Shown piece after piece: positions 23,361 to 32,524 of a DNA stretch of 45,962 nt. The notes under the pieces are model-generated. The model did not search any database. It had not been told where the DNA came from and saw only the letters and a list, made by a program, of their open reading frames with translations. Both the position numbers and the translations under genes were made by a program. Source of the stretch: Pseudomonas fragi (GTDB lineage: Bacteria; Pseudomonadota; Gammaproteobacteria; Pseudomonadales; Pseudomonadaceae); contig NZ_NQKQ01000035.1 of NCBI RefSeq assembly GCF_002269505.1, positions 1 to 45,962 on the forward strand. Direction: 5' to 3'. The first letter of the stretch is position 1, and every line of letters starts with the position of its first letter.

Positions 23361-24251
23361 ATGCCTGCCGCACGTCGTTTTCCGCTACAACTGATCGGTG
23401 CTTTTTTTGCCTTGTACATCATTTGGGGCTCGACCTATCTGGCCATCCGCATCGGTATTGAGTCCTGGCCTCCGTTGATGATGGCCGGCGTGCGCTTCCT
23501 GATAGCGGGCAGTTTGATGTACGGCTTCATGCGCTGGCGCGGAGCTCCGGCCCCCACCGCCGTGCAATGGCGTTCGGCGGCCATGATTGGCTTTCTGTTG
23601 CTGGCGTGCGGCAACGGCGGCGTGACCCTGGCCGAACACTCGGGCGTTGCCTCCGGCGTCGCCGCCCTGGCCGTAGCCACCGTGCCCCTGTTCACCTTGC
23701 TGTTCGGCTACTTTTGGGGCAACCGAAACACCCGCCTGGAATGGGCCGGGATTGTCCTGGGGCTGATCGGCATCGGTATGCTCAACCTGGGGTCCAACCT
23801 GCAGGCCAGCCCGGCAGGCGCGGCGATGGTGATTTTTGCCGCTGCGGCCTGGGCTTTCGGCTCGGTATGGAGTCGTCACCTGCCACTGCCTGCTGGGCCA
23901 ATGGCCAGTGCTGCGGAAATGCTCACTGCGGGCGCCGTGTTGCTGGCGGGCAGCCTGCTCAGTGGCGAACGCATGACCCAAATGCCCACCGCCGCAGGCT
24001 GGGGCGCCTTGCTGTATCTGGTGTTCTTCGGCTCGATCATCGCCTTCAGCGCCTATATGTACCTGCTTAAAAACGTGCGTCCTGCAGCGGCCACCAGCTA
24101 TGCCTACGTCAACCCGGCCGTGGCGGTCATGCTGGGGATTGCCTTTGCGGGTGAGAGCATCGGTTTTGAGGAGTGCCTGGCCATGGCGGTCATCATCAGC
24201 GCCGTGGTGTTGATCGGTTTGCCGCAGTGGCGCAAGCAGAAACCGGCCTGA
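23361..24251 (+). CDS. yedA: DMT superfamily exporter, YedA-like (EamA)
   Basis: 296 aa inner membrane protein with ten helices forming two EamA repeats. The YedA-type opening is LIGAFFALYIIWGSTYLAIR, with GVRFLIAGSLMY in the first repeat and ATSYAYVNPAVAVMLG with GVTLAEHSGVASG as further family marks. It probably exports small metabolites or amino acids; the substrate is unknown. Length is normal. Confidence 0.8.
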   Translation: MPAARRFPLQLIGAFFALYIIWGSTYLAIRIGIESWPPLMMAGVRFLIAGSLMYGFMRWRGAPAPTAVQWRSAAMIGFLLLACGNGGVTLAEHSGVASGVAALAVATVPLFTLLFGYFWGNRNTRLEWAGIVLGLIGIGMLNLGSNLQASPAGAAMVIFAAAAWAFGSVWSRHLPLPAGPMASAAEMLTAGAVLLAGSLLSGERMTQMPTAAGWGALLYLVFFGSIIAFSAYMYLLKNVRPAAATSYAYVNPAVAVMLGIAFAGESIGFEECLAMAVIISAVVLIGLPQWRKQKPA

Positions 24252-24318
24252 ATTAGGGTAAACTGCGCTCCATTGCAACTTATGCACCCACGCGCTGACC
24301 TATTTCGACGGTATCCCC

Positions 24319-25656
24319 ATGACATTCGCCACCCTTGGCCTGATCGAACCCTTGCTGCGCGCCCTTGAGACGCTCGGCTACAAGACCCCAACCCCGGTTC
24401 AGGCCCAAGCGATTCCCGCAGTACTGGCTGGTCGCGACCTGATGGCTGCGGCCCAGACCGGTACCGGCAAAACCGGCGGTTTCGCCCTGCCGTTGTTGCA
24501 GTCGCTGACCATGGAAGGCCCGAAAGTGGCCAGCAACTCGGTGCGTGCACTGGTGCTGGTACCGACCCGCGAACTGGCCGAACAGGTTCACGAGAGCATC
24601 CGCCAGTACGCTGAACACCTGCCGTTGAGCACCTATGCGGTGTATGGCGGTGTCAGCATCAACCCGCAAATGATGAAAATGCGCAAAGGCGTTGATGTGC
24701 TGGTGGCAACGCCGGGCCGTCTGCTGGACCTGTATCGCCAGAAGGCGATCAAGTTCAACCAGCTGCAAACCCTGATCCTCGACGAAGCCGACCGCATGCT
24801 CGACCTGGGCTTCTCCGAAGAGCTGCGTGATATCTACCGCGCCCTGCCGAAAAAGCGCCAGACCCTGCTGTTCTCGGCGACCTTTTCTGACGCGATCCGC
24901 CTGTTGGCCGAGCAGATGCTCGACAACCCGCTGAGCATCGAAGTCAGCCCTCGAAACGTGGCGGCCAGCAGCGTCAAGCAGTGGGTCATCCCGGTCGACA
25001 AAAAGCGCAAGGCCGAGCTGTTTTTGCACTTGTTGCGCACCCAGCACTGGAAGCAGGTCCTGGTGTTCGCCAAGACCCGCAATGGTGTCGATGAACTGGT
25101 AGGCAAGCTGCAAGGTCTGGGGATCAACGCTGACGGCATTCATGGCGACAAGCCACAGGCCACGCGCCAACGGGCGCTGGACCGCTTCAAGGCCAGCGAA
25201 GTGCAGATCCTGGTGGCTACCGATGTGGCTGCCCGTGGTCTGGACATCGAAGACCTGCCGCTGGTGGTCAACTTCGACCTGCCAATCGTGGCTGAAGACT
25301 ACATTCACCGTATCGGTCGCACCGGCCGTGCCGGTCAGAAGGGCGAAGCCATTTCGCTGGTCTGTGCTGATGAAGTGAACATGCTGTCGGCGATCGAGAT
25401 GTTGACCCGTCAGACTTTGCCGCGTCATGAAGAGCAGGATTTCGAGCCTGAGCATCGCGTGCCCGAGACCGATGCGTCGGGTCAGGTGATCAAAAAGCCG
25501 AAGAAGCCGAAAAAACCGAAAACCTCGGGCGGTGGCGGCAAGCGTAACCTGGGCAAGTGGGTGGATAGCGGCGAAGCGGCCCCAGCCGAACCGTCGGTCA
25601 AGCCTGTACGCAAAGTGCCGGTATTCAACACTGGCCCGCGCAAGCGCAAGCCTTAA
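24319..25656 (+). CDS. rhlE: ATP-dependent RNA helicase RhlE
   Basis: 445 aa DEAD-box helicase with the full motif set: Q motif (YKTPTPVQAQAIP), Walker A AAQTGTGKTGG, PTREL, DEAD in LILDEADRMLDLGF, SAT in LLFSATF, and motif VI HRIGRTGRAG. The C-terminal tail is basic and Lys/Pro-rich (KKPKKPKKPKT), as in RhlE proteins. It remodels RNA, for example during ribosome maturation or cold adaptation. It ends next to a REP hairpin that separates it from a convergent gene. Confidence 0.92.
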   Translation: MTFATLGLIEPLLRALETLGYKTPTPVQAQAIPAVLAGRDLMAAAQTGTGKTGGFALPLLQSLTMEGPKVASNSVRALVLVPTRELAEQVHESIRQYAEHLPLSTYAVYGGVSINPQMMKMRKGVDVLVATPGRLLDLYRQKAIKFNQLQTLILDEADRMLDLGFSEELRDIYRALPKKRQTLLFSATFSDAIRLLAEQMLDNPLSIEVSPRNVAASSVKQWVIPVDKKRKAELFLHLLRTQHWKQVLVFAKTRNGVDELVGKLQGLGINADGIHGDKPQATRQRALDRFKASEVQILVATDVAARGLDIEDLPLVVNFDLPIVAEDYIHRIGRTGRAGQKGEAISLVCADEVNMLSAIEMLTRQTLPRHEEQDFEPEHRVPETDASGQVIKKPKKPKKPKTSGGGGKRNLGKWVDSGEAAPAEPSVKPVRKVPVFNTGPRKRKP

Positions 25657-25687
25657 GCCCGGTCGAGACTAAAAAACTTCAACTGTT

Positions 25688-25717
25688 GGAGCGAGCCTTC
25701 GCGAGCAGGCTCGCTCC
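25688..25717. repeat. Pseudomonas REP hairpin between convergent genes
   Basis: 11 bp perfect arms GGAGCGAGCCT and AGGCTCGCTCC, with an 8 bp loop. This is the common Pseudomonas REP core (GCGAGCAGGCTCGCTCC). It lies in the 72 bp between the ends of rhlE and the flavoprotein gene and may terminate both transcripts. Confidence 0.75.
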
Positions 25718-25728
25718 TACAGGGACAG

Positions 25729-26970
25729 TCAACGTTTAGCCTTCAGCCAGCTCAAAACCCCCAGCCCGGCAGCCCGGCCACTGGCAAAACAGCCTGTGAG
25801 CAGGTAGCCACCGGTGGGGGCTTCCCAATCAAGCATCTCGCCCGCACAAAACACTCCCGGCAACGCTTTAAGCATCAGGTTTTCATCCACCGCCTCAAAC
25901 TTCACCCCACCGGCGCTGCTGATGGCTTCGTCCAGCGGGCGGGCCTTGATCAGTTCCAGGGGCAACGCCTTGATGGCCTTGGCCAATAGCGCCGGGTCGT
26001 TGAAATGTTCCGCTGGCGCTAACTCGCGCAACAATGCGGCTTTCACGCCATCAATCCCCAACTGGCTGTGCAAGTGCTTGCTCATCGAGCGTGAGCCGCG
26101 AGGCTTGGCCAGGGCGGCCGCGACTTTATCCACAGGCTTGCCCGGCAACAGGTCGATCAGGATGGTCGCTTCGCCATGTTGGTTGATTGCCTCGCGAATC
26201 GGTGCCGACCAGGCGTAAATCAAACTGCCTTCAATCCCGCTGGCGGTAATGACGCATTCGCCCAAGCGCGGTGAGCTGTGCTCCAGGGCGATGGCGATGT
26301 TTTTCAGCGGGGCGCCAGCGAATTTGCTGCGCAGCACCTCACTCCAACCGGCTACATCAAACCCGCAATTGCTCGGCTGCAAGGGCGCCAGGTCGACGCC
26401 GCGCTCGGCCAGCAATGGCATCCAGGCGCCATCCGAGCCCAGACGCGCCCAACTGCCACCGCCCAGGGCCAGCAGCACCGCGTCGGGCTTGAGCTGCTTT
26501 TGGCCTTCGGGGCTGTCCACGAGCAACTGGCCATCGGCTTGCCAACCCAGCCAGCGGTGGCGGGTGTGGATAACTACACCCGACTCGCGCAGGCGCTTGA
26601 GCCAGGCGCGCAGCAGCGGCGCGGCTTTCATATCGGTGGGGAACACCCGGCCAGAGCTGCCGACAAAGGTTTCGATACCCAACTCATGAATCCACTGGCA
26701 CAACGCATCGGCATCGAAGGCGCGCAGTAACGGTGCCATCTGCGGTGCGCGTTCGGCGTAGCGCGACAGGAAGGCGGGGTAGGCTTCGGAATGGGTGATA
26801 TTCATGCCGCCGACCCCGGCCAGCAAAAACTTGCGGCCCACCGACGGCATGCCATCGTACAGATCGACCTTCACCCCAGCCTGACTCAACACTTCGGCGG
26901 CCATCAATCCGGCGGGGCCACCGCCAATAATGGCGACGTGACGGGAAGGGAGCGTGGAGGGTTCAGTCAT
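25729..26970 (-). CDS. BaiN/HI0933-like FAD-dependent flavoprotein (TIGR03862 type)
   Basis: 413 aa flavoprotein. The FAD-binding Rossmann motif is HVAIIGGGPAGLMAAEVL, followed by GRKFLLAGVGGMNITHSEA, the hallmark of HI0933/YhiN-like proteins, and a C-terminal FAD contact GVFCAGEMLDWEAPTGGY. It is probably an oxidoreductase with unknown substrate. Intact length; convergent to rhlE. Confidence 0.88.
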   Translation of the reverse strand: MTEPSTLPSRHVAIIGGGPAGLMAAEVLSQAGVKVDLYDGMPSVGRKFLLAGVGGMNITHSEAYPAFLSRYAERAPQMAPLLRAFDADALCQWIHELGIETFVGSSGRVFPTDMKAAPLLRAWLKRLRESGVVIHTRHRWLGWQADGQLLVDSPEGQKQLKPDAVLLALGGGSWARLGSDGAWMPLLAERGVDLAPLQPSNCGFDVAGWSEVLRSKFAGAPLKNIAIALEHSSPRLGECVITASGIEGSLIYAWSAPIREAINQHGEATILIDLLPGKPVDKVAAALAKPRGSRSMSKHLHSQLGIDGVKAALLRELAPAEHFNDPALLAKAIKALPLELIKARPLDEAISSAGGVKFEAVDENLMLKALPGVFCAGEMLDWEAPTGGYLLTGCFASGRAAGLGVLSWLKAKR

Positions 26971-27019
26971 GGCAGGGCTGCAAATCGGCGAAATAGGCCG
27001 GGCATTCTACCCCAAACCC

Positions 27020-27125
27020 TGTAGTCGCTGACGAGGTACGAGGCTGCGATGGACTGTGAAGCTGGACCATAATTCTGAAGCCCCCGGGGTCCTTCTCGCA
27101 GCCTCGTACCTCGTCAGCGACTACA
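27020..27125. repeat. REPIN-like long inverted repeat, copy B
   Basis: The outer arms TGTAGTCGCTGACGAGG and complement are perfect, with an extended inner arm TACGAGGCTGCGA. It shares outer and inner arms with 12470-12576 and 35968-36115. It lies upstream of the flavoprotein gene. Confidence 0.75.
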
Positions 27126-27247
27126 GATATTGCGTTTGTACGAAAAACATACAGCCTTCTGAAGGCCATATGCTCTGTGGCCTGCAGGCGCTTTCACTCA
27201 GGTTATCCACAGGCAGTTCCACAGGCATTGTGGGTAAAAATCACACC

Positions 27248-28168
27248 TTAGTAACAACCCGATGACAGCCAGACCTTCTGTGCACTGTGATGCAATATCC
27301 CGTGGCGGCGCGCCAGGGCCTTGCGATCCTTGCTGTATCCGCCGCCAATCACCCCGACCACCGGTATGTCGCGACCCAGGCAGTGGCGCATCACGCTCTC
27401 GTCACGGGCGGCCACGCCAGCGTCGGTGAGCTTCAAATAACCCAGCGCATCGTCTTTGTGCACATCCACTCCGGCGTCGTACAACACCAGATCCGGCTGA
27501 TACAACGGCAGCAGGTAATTGAGCGCCTCGTCCACCACTTGCAAATATTCGCCATCGCCCATACCCATAGGCAGGCCGATATCCCAGTCACTTTGTGCTT
27601 TGCGCGCCGGAAAGTTCTTTTCGCAGTGCAGGGAAACGGTAATGGCATCCGGTGTGTGTTCAAGAATTCGTGCAGTACCATCGCCCTGATGCACATCGCA
27701 GTCAAAAATAAGCACCCGGTTGACCCGGCCGCTTTCCAGCATATAGCGACTGATAATCGCCAGATCGTTGAAGATGCAAAAACCCGCCGGGTGATCGTAG
27801 TGCGCGTGATGGGTACCGCCCGCCAAATGACAGGCCAGGCCATGTTCCAGCGCCTTCTCGGCGGCCAGCAGCGAGCCGCCTACGGCCCGCACGGTGCGTC
27901 GTGCCAGCGCCTCGCTCCAGGGCAGGCCCAGCCGGCGCTGATCTTCGCGGGCCAGTTCGCCAGCCATATAGCGCTCGATATAGTCCGGGTCATGAGCCAG
28001 AGCGAGGATATCCACAGGGCACAGCTCGGGACGCAGTAACTGGGCATCCAGGGTCAGCCCGGATTCGACCAGGTGATCGCGCAACAGGCGGAACTTGTCC
28101 ATCGGAAATCGGTGATCTGCCGGGAACTCTGGGCTGTAGTCATCGTGGTAAATCAGCGGTACAGGCAT
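27248..28168 (-). CDS. Histone deacetylase superfamily hydrolase
   Basis: 306 aa zinc hydrolase of the deacetylase/arginase fold. Motifs: HRFPMDKFRLLRDHL, THHAHYDHPAGFCIFNDLA (His-His dyad), IFDCDVHQGDGTA (zinc ligands Asp and His), LVLYDAGVDVHKDDALG (Asp ligand) and VVGVIGGGYS. Bacterial members hydrolyse acetylated polyamines or other small amides or are class IV-like deacetylases; the substrate is unknown. ATG 28168 is preferred to the long upstream frame because it begins PVPLIYHDDYSPEFP, the family N-terminus. Confidence 0.88.
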   Translation of the reverse strand: MPVPLIYHDDYSPEFPADHRFPMDKFRLLRDHLVESGLTLDAQLLRPELCPVDILALAHDPDYIERYMAGELAREDQRRLGLPWSEALARRTVRAVGGSLLAAEKALEHGLACHLAGGTHHAHYDHPAGFCIFNDLAIISRYMLESGRVNRVLIFDCDVHQGDGTARILEHTPDAITVSLHCEKNFPARKAQSDWDIGLPMGMGDGEYLQVVDEALNYLLPLYQPDLVLYDAGVDVHKDDALGYLKLTDAGVAARDESVMRHCLGRDIPVVGVIGGGYSKDRKALARRHGILHHSAQKVWLSSGCY

Positions 28169-28259
28169 AGGGATTTTCGCGTCGTAACGAGCGCTGGATA
28201 TTAACAGCGCTGTACACTGGCGACATACGCAAAGCCCGGAAACAAATCGGAGAGAACCG

Positions 28260-28829
28260 ATGGAGCAGATCAAAGAGCTCGAAAGTGCCCGTTTGCACTT
28301 GCGCCCCTGGCGTGACACAGACTTGCCCGAGTTCGCTGCCATGTGCGCCGACCCCCAGGTGATGCGCTATTTTCCCGCGCCCCTGAGCCGGCTCGAAAGC
28401 GCTGCGCTGATTGGCCGGATTCGTGGTCATTTTGCCGAATATGGCTACGGGGTGTGGGCACTGGAGCGCAAGGACACCGGCGCCTTTATCGGCTTTACCG
28501 GGCTGATGAATGTGTCATTCGAGGCACCGTTTACCCCGGCGGTTGAAATTGCCTGGCGCCTGGCCCCCGAACATTGGGGCCTGGGTTACGCCAGTGAGGC
28601 TGCCTGGGCAGCGCTGCGCTGCGCCTTTGATCGTCTGGCGCTGGATCAGGTGGTGTCGTTTACCAGCCGACTGAACCTGCCTTCGCAGAAAGTCATGCAG
28701 GCCATTGGCATGCAACACGATGTGGACGGTGATTTCGAACACCCCTTGCTGCCCGAAGGCGACCCGCTCAGGCCCCATGTGCTGTACCGCATCACGCGGG
28801 CACAGTGGCTGGAAACCCTGCACGGCTAG
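28260..28829 (+). CDS. GNAT family N-acetyltransferase (RimJ/RimL-like)
   Basis: 189 aa acetyltransferase, starting TARLHLRPW-like as ESARLHLRPWRDTDLPEFA. The acetyl-CoA loop region is IAWRLAPEHWGLGYASEA, and the C-terminal block SRLNLPSQKVMQAIGM carries the conserved Asn. These RimJ/RimL-type enzymes acetylate N-termini of proteins or small amines. A strong GGAGAG ribosome site precedes ATG 28260. Confidence 0.87.
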   Translation: MEQIKELESARLHLRPWRDTDLPEFAAMCADPQVMRYFPAPLSRLESAALIGRIRGHFAEYGYGVWALERKDTGAFIGFTGLMNVSFEAPFTPAVEIAWRLAPEHWGLGYASEAAWAALRCAFDRLALDQVVSFTSRLNLPSQKVMQAIGMQHDVDGDFEHPLLPEGDPLRPHVLYRITRAQWLETLHG

Positions 28830-28913
28830 GCGTGTGTTTAACGGCGCAAGCCGCAAATTTTGACCTGCGTAACGAAGATTACGACGGTAATGCTCTGTGT
28901 GAGGAGAATCTGA

Positions 28914-29783
28914 ATGAGCCAAGTGTTGGATGATCTGGTCAATTTGCTGACCCTGGAACCGATCGAAGAGAACCTCTTTCGCGGCAGCAGTCAGGACTTG
29001 GGCTTTCGCCAGTTGTTCGGTGGTCAGGTGCTCGGCCAATCGCTGTCGGCCATGAGCCAGACGGTTGAAGACGCCCGCCATGTGCATTCCATGCACGGCT
29101 ATTTCCTGCGCCCGGGCGATGCCAGTTTGCCTGTGGTGTATCAGGTCGACCGCGTGCGTGATGGCGGCAGCTTCAGCACGCGCCGGGTGACCGCAATCCA
29201 GAAGGGTCAGCCGATTTTTACCAGCAGCGCTTCGTTTCAGTACGATGAAGGCGGTTTTGAACATCAGACGACTATGCCTGACGTAGTAGGCCCTGAGAAT
29301 CTGCCTTCGGAACTGGACATGATTCGCCAGCGCGCGGACCTGATTCCCGAGTCGATGCGGGAAAAACTGCTGTGCGCCAAGCCCATCGAGTTTCGTCCGG
29401 TGGTGGGTGAGGACCCGTTTAACCCCAAGGTCGCTGACCCGATCAAATATGTGTGGTTTCGTACCGATGGCAGCTTGCCCGACACCCCGGCGCTGCATAA
29501 ATACCTGCTGGCCTATGCCTCGGACTTCGGCTTGCTGACCACCTCGTTGCTGCCCCACGGCAAAGGCGTATGGCAAAAGGACATGCAGGTTGCCAGCCTT
29601 GATCACGCACTGTGGTTCCATGCCGACCTGCGTGCCGATGACTGGTTGCTCTATGCCATGGACAGCCCGTGGGCAGGCAATTCGCGCGGGTTCTCCCGTG
29701 GCAGTGTCTACAACCGCGCAGGCCAGCTGGTTGCGTCAGTTACGCAGGAAGGCCTGATTCGCCATCGCAAGGACTGGGCATGA
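28914..29783 (+). CDS. tesB: Acyl-CoA thioesterase II
   Basis: 289 aa double-hotdog thioesterase. It contains ENLFRGSSQDLGFRQLFGGQVLGQS near the N-terminus (split to stay short: ENLFRGSSQDLG and FGGQVLGQSL), HSMHGYFLRPGD and, near the C-terminus, DHALWFHADLRADDWLLY with the catalytic Asp/Thr/Gln region. It hydrolyses medium- to long-chain acyl-CoA to fatty acid plus CoA. AGGAG precedes ATG 28914. Its stop overlaps the start of the HAD gene by 4 bp (ATGA). Confidence 0.93.
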   Translation: MSQVLDDLVNLLTLEPIEENLFRGSSQDLGFRQLFGGQVLGQSLSAMSQTVEDARHVHSMHGYFLRPGDASLPVVYQVDRVRDGGSFSTRRVTAIQKGQPIFTSSASFQYDEGGFEHQTTMPDVVGPENLPSELDMIRQRADLIPESMREKLLCAKPIEFRPVVGEDPFNPKVADPIKYVWFRTDGSLPDTPALHKYLLAYASDFGLLTTSLLPHGKGVWQKDMQVASLDHALWFHADLRADDWLLYAMDSPWAGNSRGFSRGSVYNRAGQLVASVTQEGLIRHRKDWA

Positions 29784-30370
29784 CACTCAAAGACGTCCAA
29801 CACTGGGTTTTTGACATGGACGGCACGCTGACCGTCGCCGTGCATGACTTTGCCCTGATCCGCCGTGAGCTGGAGATCCCGGCAGATGCCGATATCCTCA
29901 CCCACCTCAATGGCTTGCCTGCCGAGGTGGCGGCGGCCAAGCACGCCTGGCTGCTGGAGCACGAACGTGAACTGGCGCAGGCCTCAATTGCCGCGCCGGG
30001 CGCGGTTGAGCTGGTGCGCGACTTGGCGGCCCGTGGTTGTCGCCTGGGCATTCTGACCCGTAATGCCCAGGAACTGGCGCATATCACCCTCAAGGCCATT
30101 GGCCTGGGCGAGTGCTTTGCGCCAGAGGATGTACTGGGCCGCGATAACGCTGCGCACAAACCCGACCCGGACGGCCTGCTGCAACTGGCGCGGGCATGGG
30201 ATGTAGCAGCGGCGAACATGGTGATGGTGGGGGATTACTACTTTGACCTGGCGTGTGGTCGCGCGGCAGGCAGCAAAACCGTGCTGGTCAATGTCCCTGA
30301 AAACCCGTGGCCGGAACTGACCGACTGGCACGCCAAAGACTGCTACGAGCTGCGGCAGTTGCTCGGTTAA
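29780..30370 (+). CDS. HAD-IA family phosphatase
   Basis: 196 aa hydrolase of the haloacid dehalogenase superfamily: motif I VFDMDGTLTVAVHDF (nucleophile Asp), motif II LGILTRN, motif III Lys in AAHKPDPDGLL and motif IV MVGDYYFDLACGR. It resembles phosphoglycolate-phosphatase-like enzymes; the substrate is unknown. Translation is coupled to tesB through an ATGA overlap, and the longer upstream frame is rejected. Confidence 0.88.
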   Translation: MTLKDVQHWVFDMDGTLTVAVHDFALIRRELEIPADADILTHLNGLPAEVAAAKHAWLLEHERELAQASIAAPGAVELVRDLAARGCRLGILTRNAQELAHITLKAIGLGECFAPEDVLGRDNAAHKPDPDGLLQLARAWDVAAANMVMVGDYYFDLACGRAAGSKTVLVNVPENPWPELTDWHAKDCYELRQLLG

Positions 30371-30410
30371 CGGACGGCTCCCACAGGTTCTAGGTCGCGA
30401 TGAGCACTGC

Positions 30411-31397
30411 CTACCTGCCAAACAGCGCCTTTTGCCCTTCAGGCGAAGTAAACATCTGATCGCCGTTGTGCCCGACCCCGGGCACTTCAACCAGCCGCTG
30501 GTTGAGCCCCTGCGGATGGCGCTGGGTCAGGTATTCGAAGTAGTTCTTGCCGCGCTCCAGCCTGAACGCTCCCTGTGCCTCGGCCTCACAACTTTTATCC
30601 AGCGCCGGGTGATTGGGGTCGGTGTCCTTGGCTCCTAATAGATAGGTGATATCACGCTCGATATAAGCCTGCTCCAACTGTCGGTGTTTTTTCCCTTGAG
30701 CGTAGGCAGGAAGCTCCTTAAGCCCGTACTTCCAGGTATTGAAGCCCGGGCAGTTCGCTGCATCAAAAGTCGGAATCGGCCGCTGGGCATTGAAGTAGGC
30801 ATAAGACGAAGGGTTGGCGATTACATAGCGCACCTTGATCCCATCTGCCAGCAAGGCCTTGTCGGCTTGAGTGGTCAGGGCATAGCGCTGCACCACCTGG
30901 GCGCCCCCGGAGTGCCCGGCGACCACCACCTCGCGCAAGTTCGGGAAGCGTTTGCGGTCATCGAGCCGCTCAAGGATTTCATCCAGTGCCGCATAAGAAC
31001 TCAGCGACGCCGGGCTCAGCGCCGGGGCACCGGCCATCCAGTCATTGGCATGCCAGCGCAACACGCTGTCAGGCAGCGCGTGGCGCGTGCCATCAGTGTC
31101 ATTGAGAAACTGCGGCGCGACGATCAGGGTTGTGGATAACTGTCCGGCCTGCGTCGCGGCTTGCTCGGCGCTGTGCAAATAGGTCTGGGCATTGCGCAGG
31201 CGGCCATGAATCACAATCAATGCGCGCTGCACCTGTGGCAGTGGTTGTTGCCAGTCCTGACTGACCCCGACACTCAACTCGCCGGGGCCGATCTTCAAAT
31301 GGTCAGGGCTGAGTTCTTTAACACCATGTTCGGCTGCCTGAACGGCCGAGCACGCCAGTAACAGGCCCAGCGCGGGCGCGAGTGAACGTATCGCCAT
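30411..31397 (-). CDS. Secreted alpha/beta hydrolase
   Basis: 328 aa protein with a clear signal peptide (LAPALGLLLACSAVQAAEH, cleavage near residue 22). Hydrolase motifs: IVIHGRLRN (oxyanion region), VVAGHSGGAQVV (nucleophile Ser), LLGAKDTDPNH (Asp) and EVPGVGHNGDQMF (His). It is probably a periplasmic esterase or peptidase of unknown substrate. Its ATG follows immediately after the stop of the upstream metallopeptidase gene, so the two form an operon. Confidence 0.82.
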   Translation of the reverse strand: MAIRSLAPALGLLLACSAVQAAEHGVKELSPDHLKIGPGELSVGVSQDWQQPLPQVQRALIVIHGRLRNAQTYLHSAEQAATQAGQLSTTLIVAPQFLNDTDGTRHALPDSVLRWHANDWMAGAPALSPASLSSYAALDEILERLDDRKRFPNLREVVVAGHSGGAQVVQRYALTTQADKALLADGIKVRYVIANPSSYAYFNAQRPIPTFDAANCPGFNTWKYGLKELPAYAQGKKHRQLEQAYIERDITYLLGAKDTDPNHPALDKSCEAEAQGAFRLERGKNYFEYLTQRHPQGLNQRLVEVPGVGHNGDQMFTSPEGQKALFGR

Positions 31398-32291
31398 TTA
31401 CAACCTCGCTGCCGAGAAGGTGTCGCACTGATTGATATTGCCCTGTGCAAAGCCGGTCTTGAACCACTTCACACGTTGTGCCGATGTACCGTGGGTAAAG
31501 GAGTCCGGCATCACACGGCCTTGGCTTTGTTGCTGCAAACGATCATCGCCAATGGCATTGGCGGCGTTCAAGGCCGATTCTATATCGCCCGCTTCCAGCC
31601 AATTGTGACGTTTTTGCGCCAGGTTGGCCCAGACCCCGGCCAGGCAGTCGGCCTGCAACTCCTGACGCACCAGCAAGCCGCCATCGCCTTCCATGCGTTT
31701 GCCCTGTTGACGGGCCATCTGCATTTTCGACGACACACCCAGCAAGGTCTGCACATGATGGCCAACCTCGTGGGCGATTACATAGGCCTGGGCAAAATCG
31801 CCAGCAGCCTTGAAGCGCTGAGCCATTTCCTGGAAGAAACTCATATCCAGATAGACCTTCTGGTCGGCCGGGCAATAAAACGGTCCGCTGGCAGCTGTTG
31901 CAAAGCCGCAGGCCGAATTGATCTGGCCGCGAAACAGCACCAGGGTCGGGTCTTTATAGCTACGCCCGGCTTGCTGAAACACTTGGCGCCAGGTGTCTTC
32001 GGTGTCGCCCAGTATCGCCCGCACAAAATCGGCCTGCTCGTCATTGGCCGCCGGTGCGCGACCAGCGGGCTGGGTGACTTGAGGGGAGGATTGATCGGTG
32101 AGCTGGCCGCTTAACTGTCCGAGGATCTGCATGGGGTCCTGCCCGGTTAACAAGCCGAAGCCGACAATCAGCACTACAGCCATCAGGCTCAGACCCTTGC
32201 CGCCGCCAATCCGCATTCCGCCGCCACCGCCGGTGCTTTGATCGCGGACGTCTTCGACGTTATCGCTACGTCGGCCTTTTTTCCAAAGCAT
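31398..32291 (-). CDS. YpfJ-family neutral zinc metallopeptidase
   Basis: 297 aa membrane-anchored protein: a Gly-rich cytoplasmic N-terminus (RIGGGKGL), a single membrane helix (LSLMAVVLIVGFGLLTG, about 33-50), then a periplasmic domain with the zinc-metallopeptidase motif AHEVGHHVQTLLG and downstream QELQADCLAG. It matches the YpfJ/KPN_00005 'putative neutral zinc metallopeptidase' family. Its stop codon abuts the start of the secreted hydrolase gene. Confidence 0.9.
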   Translation of the reverse strand: MLWKKGRRSDNVEDVRDQSTGGGGGMRIGGGKGLSLMAVVLIVGFGLLTGQDPMQILGQLSGQLTDQSSPQVTQPAGRAPAANDEQADFVRAILGDTEDTWRQVFQQAGRSYKDPTLVLFRGQINSACGFATAASGPFYCPADQKVYLDMSFFQEMAQRFKAAGDFAQAYVIAHEVGHHVQTLLGVSSKMQMARQQGKRMEGDGGLLVRQELQADCLAGVWANLAQKRHNWLEAGDIESALNAANAIGDDRLQQQSQGRVMPDSFTHGTSAQRVKWFKTGFAQGNINQCDTFSAARL

Positions 32292-32524
32292 GGGGGAATC
32301 CTCTGATAAGTCATGGTCACAAGTGTTGTTGCTGAGTCGAGGCTACGCCAGACCGGCTGTCAGACGCTTCTTGGTAGGGGGGAGGGAGTATGGCACTGGG
32401 GGTTAGGGTTTGCTGTTTAGGGCTACACAACGTATCGGCTTTTTGTGGGCTGGGGCTGACTGACGGCGCAATAGGCGGTACGTAGTCTGTGCACCTCAAC
32501 GTCTCATGTTTTATCGAGGTCGCA

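Noticed and set aside
24280..25455. 391-codon minus-strand open frame.
   Set aside because: It is antisense to rhlE, which has complete helicase motifs; long antisense frames are common in GC-rich genes, and this one shows no family motif.
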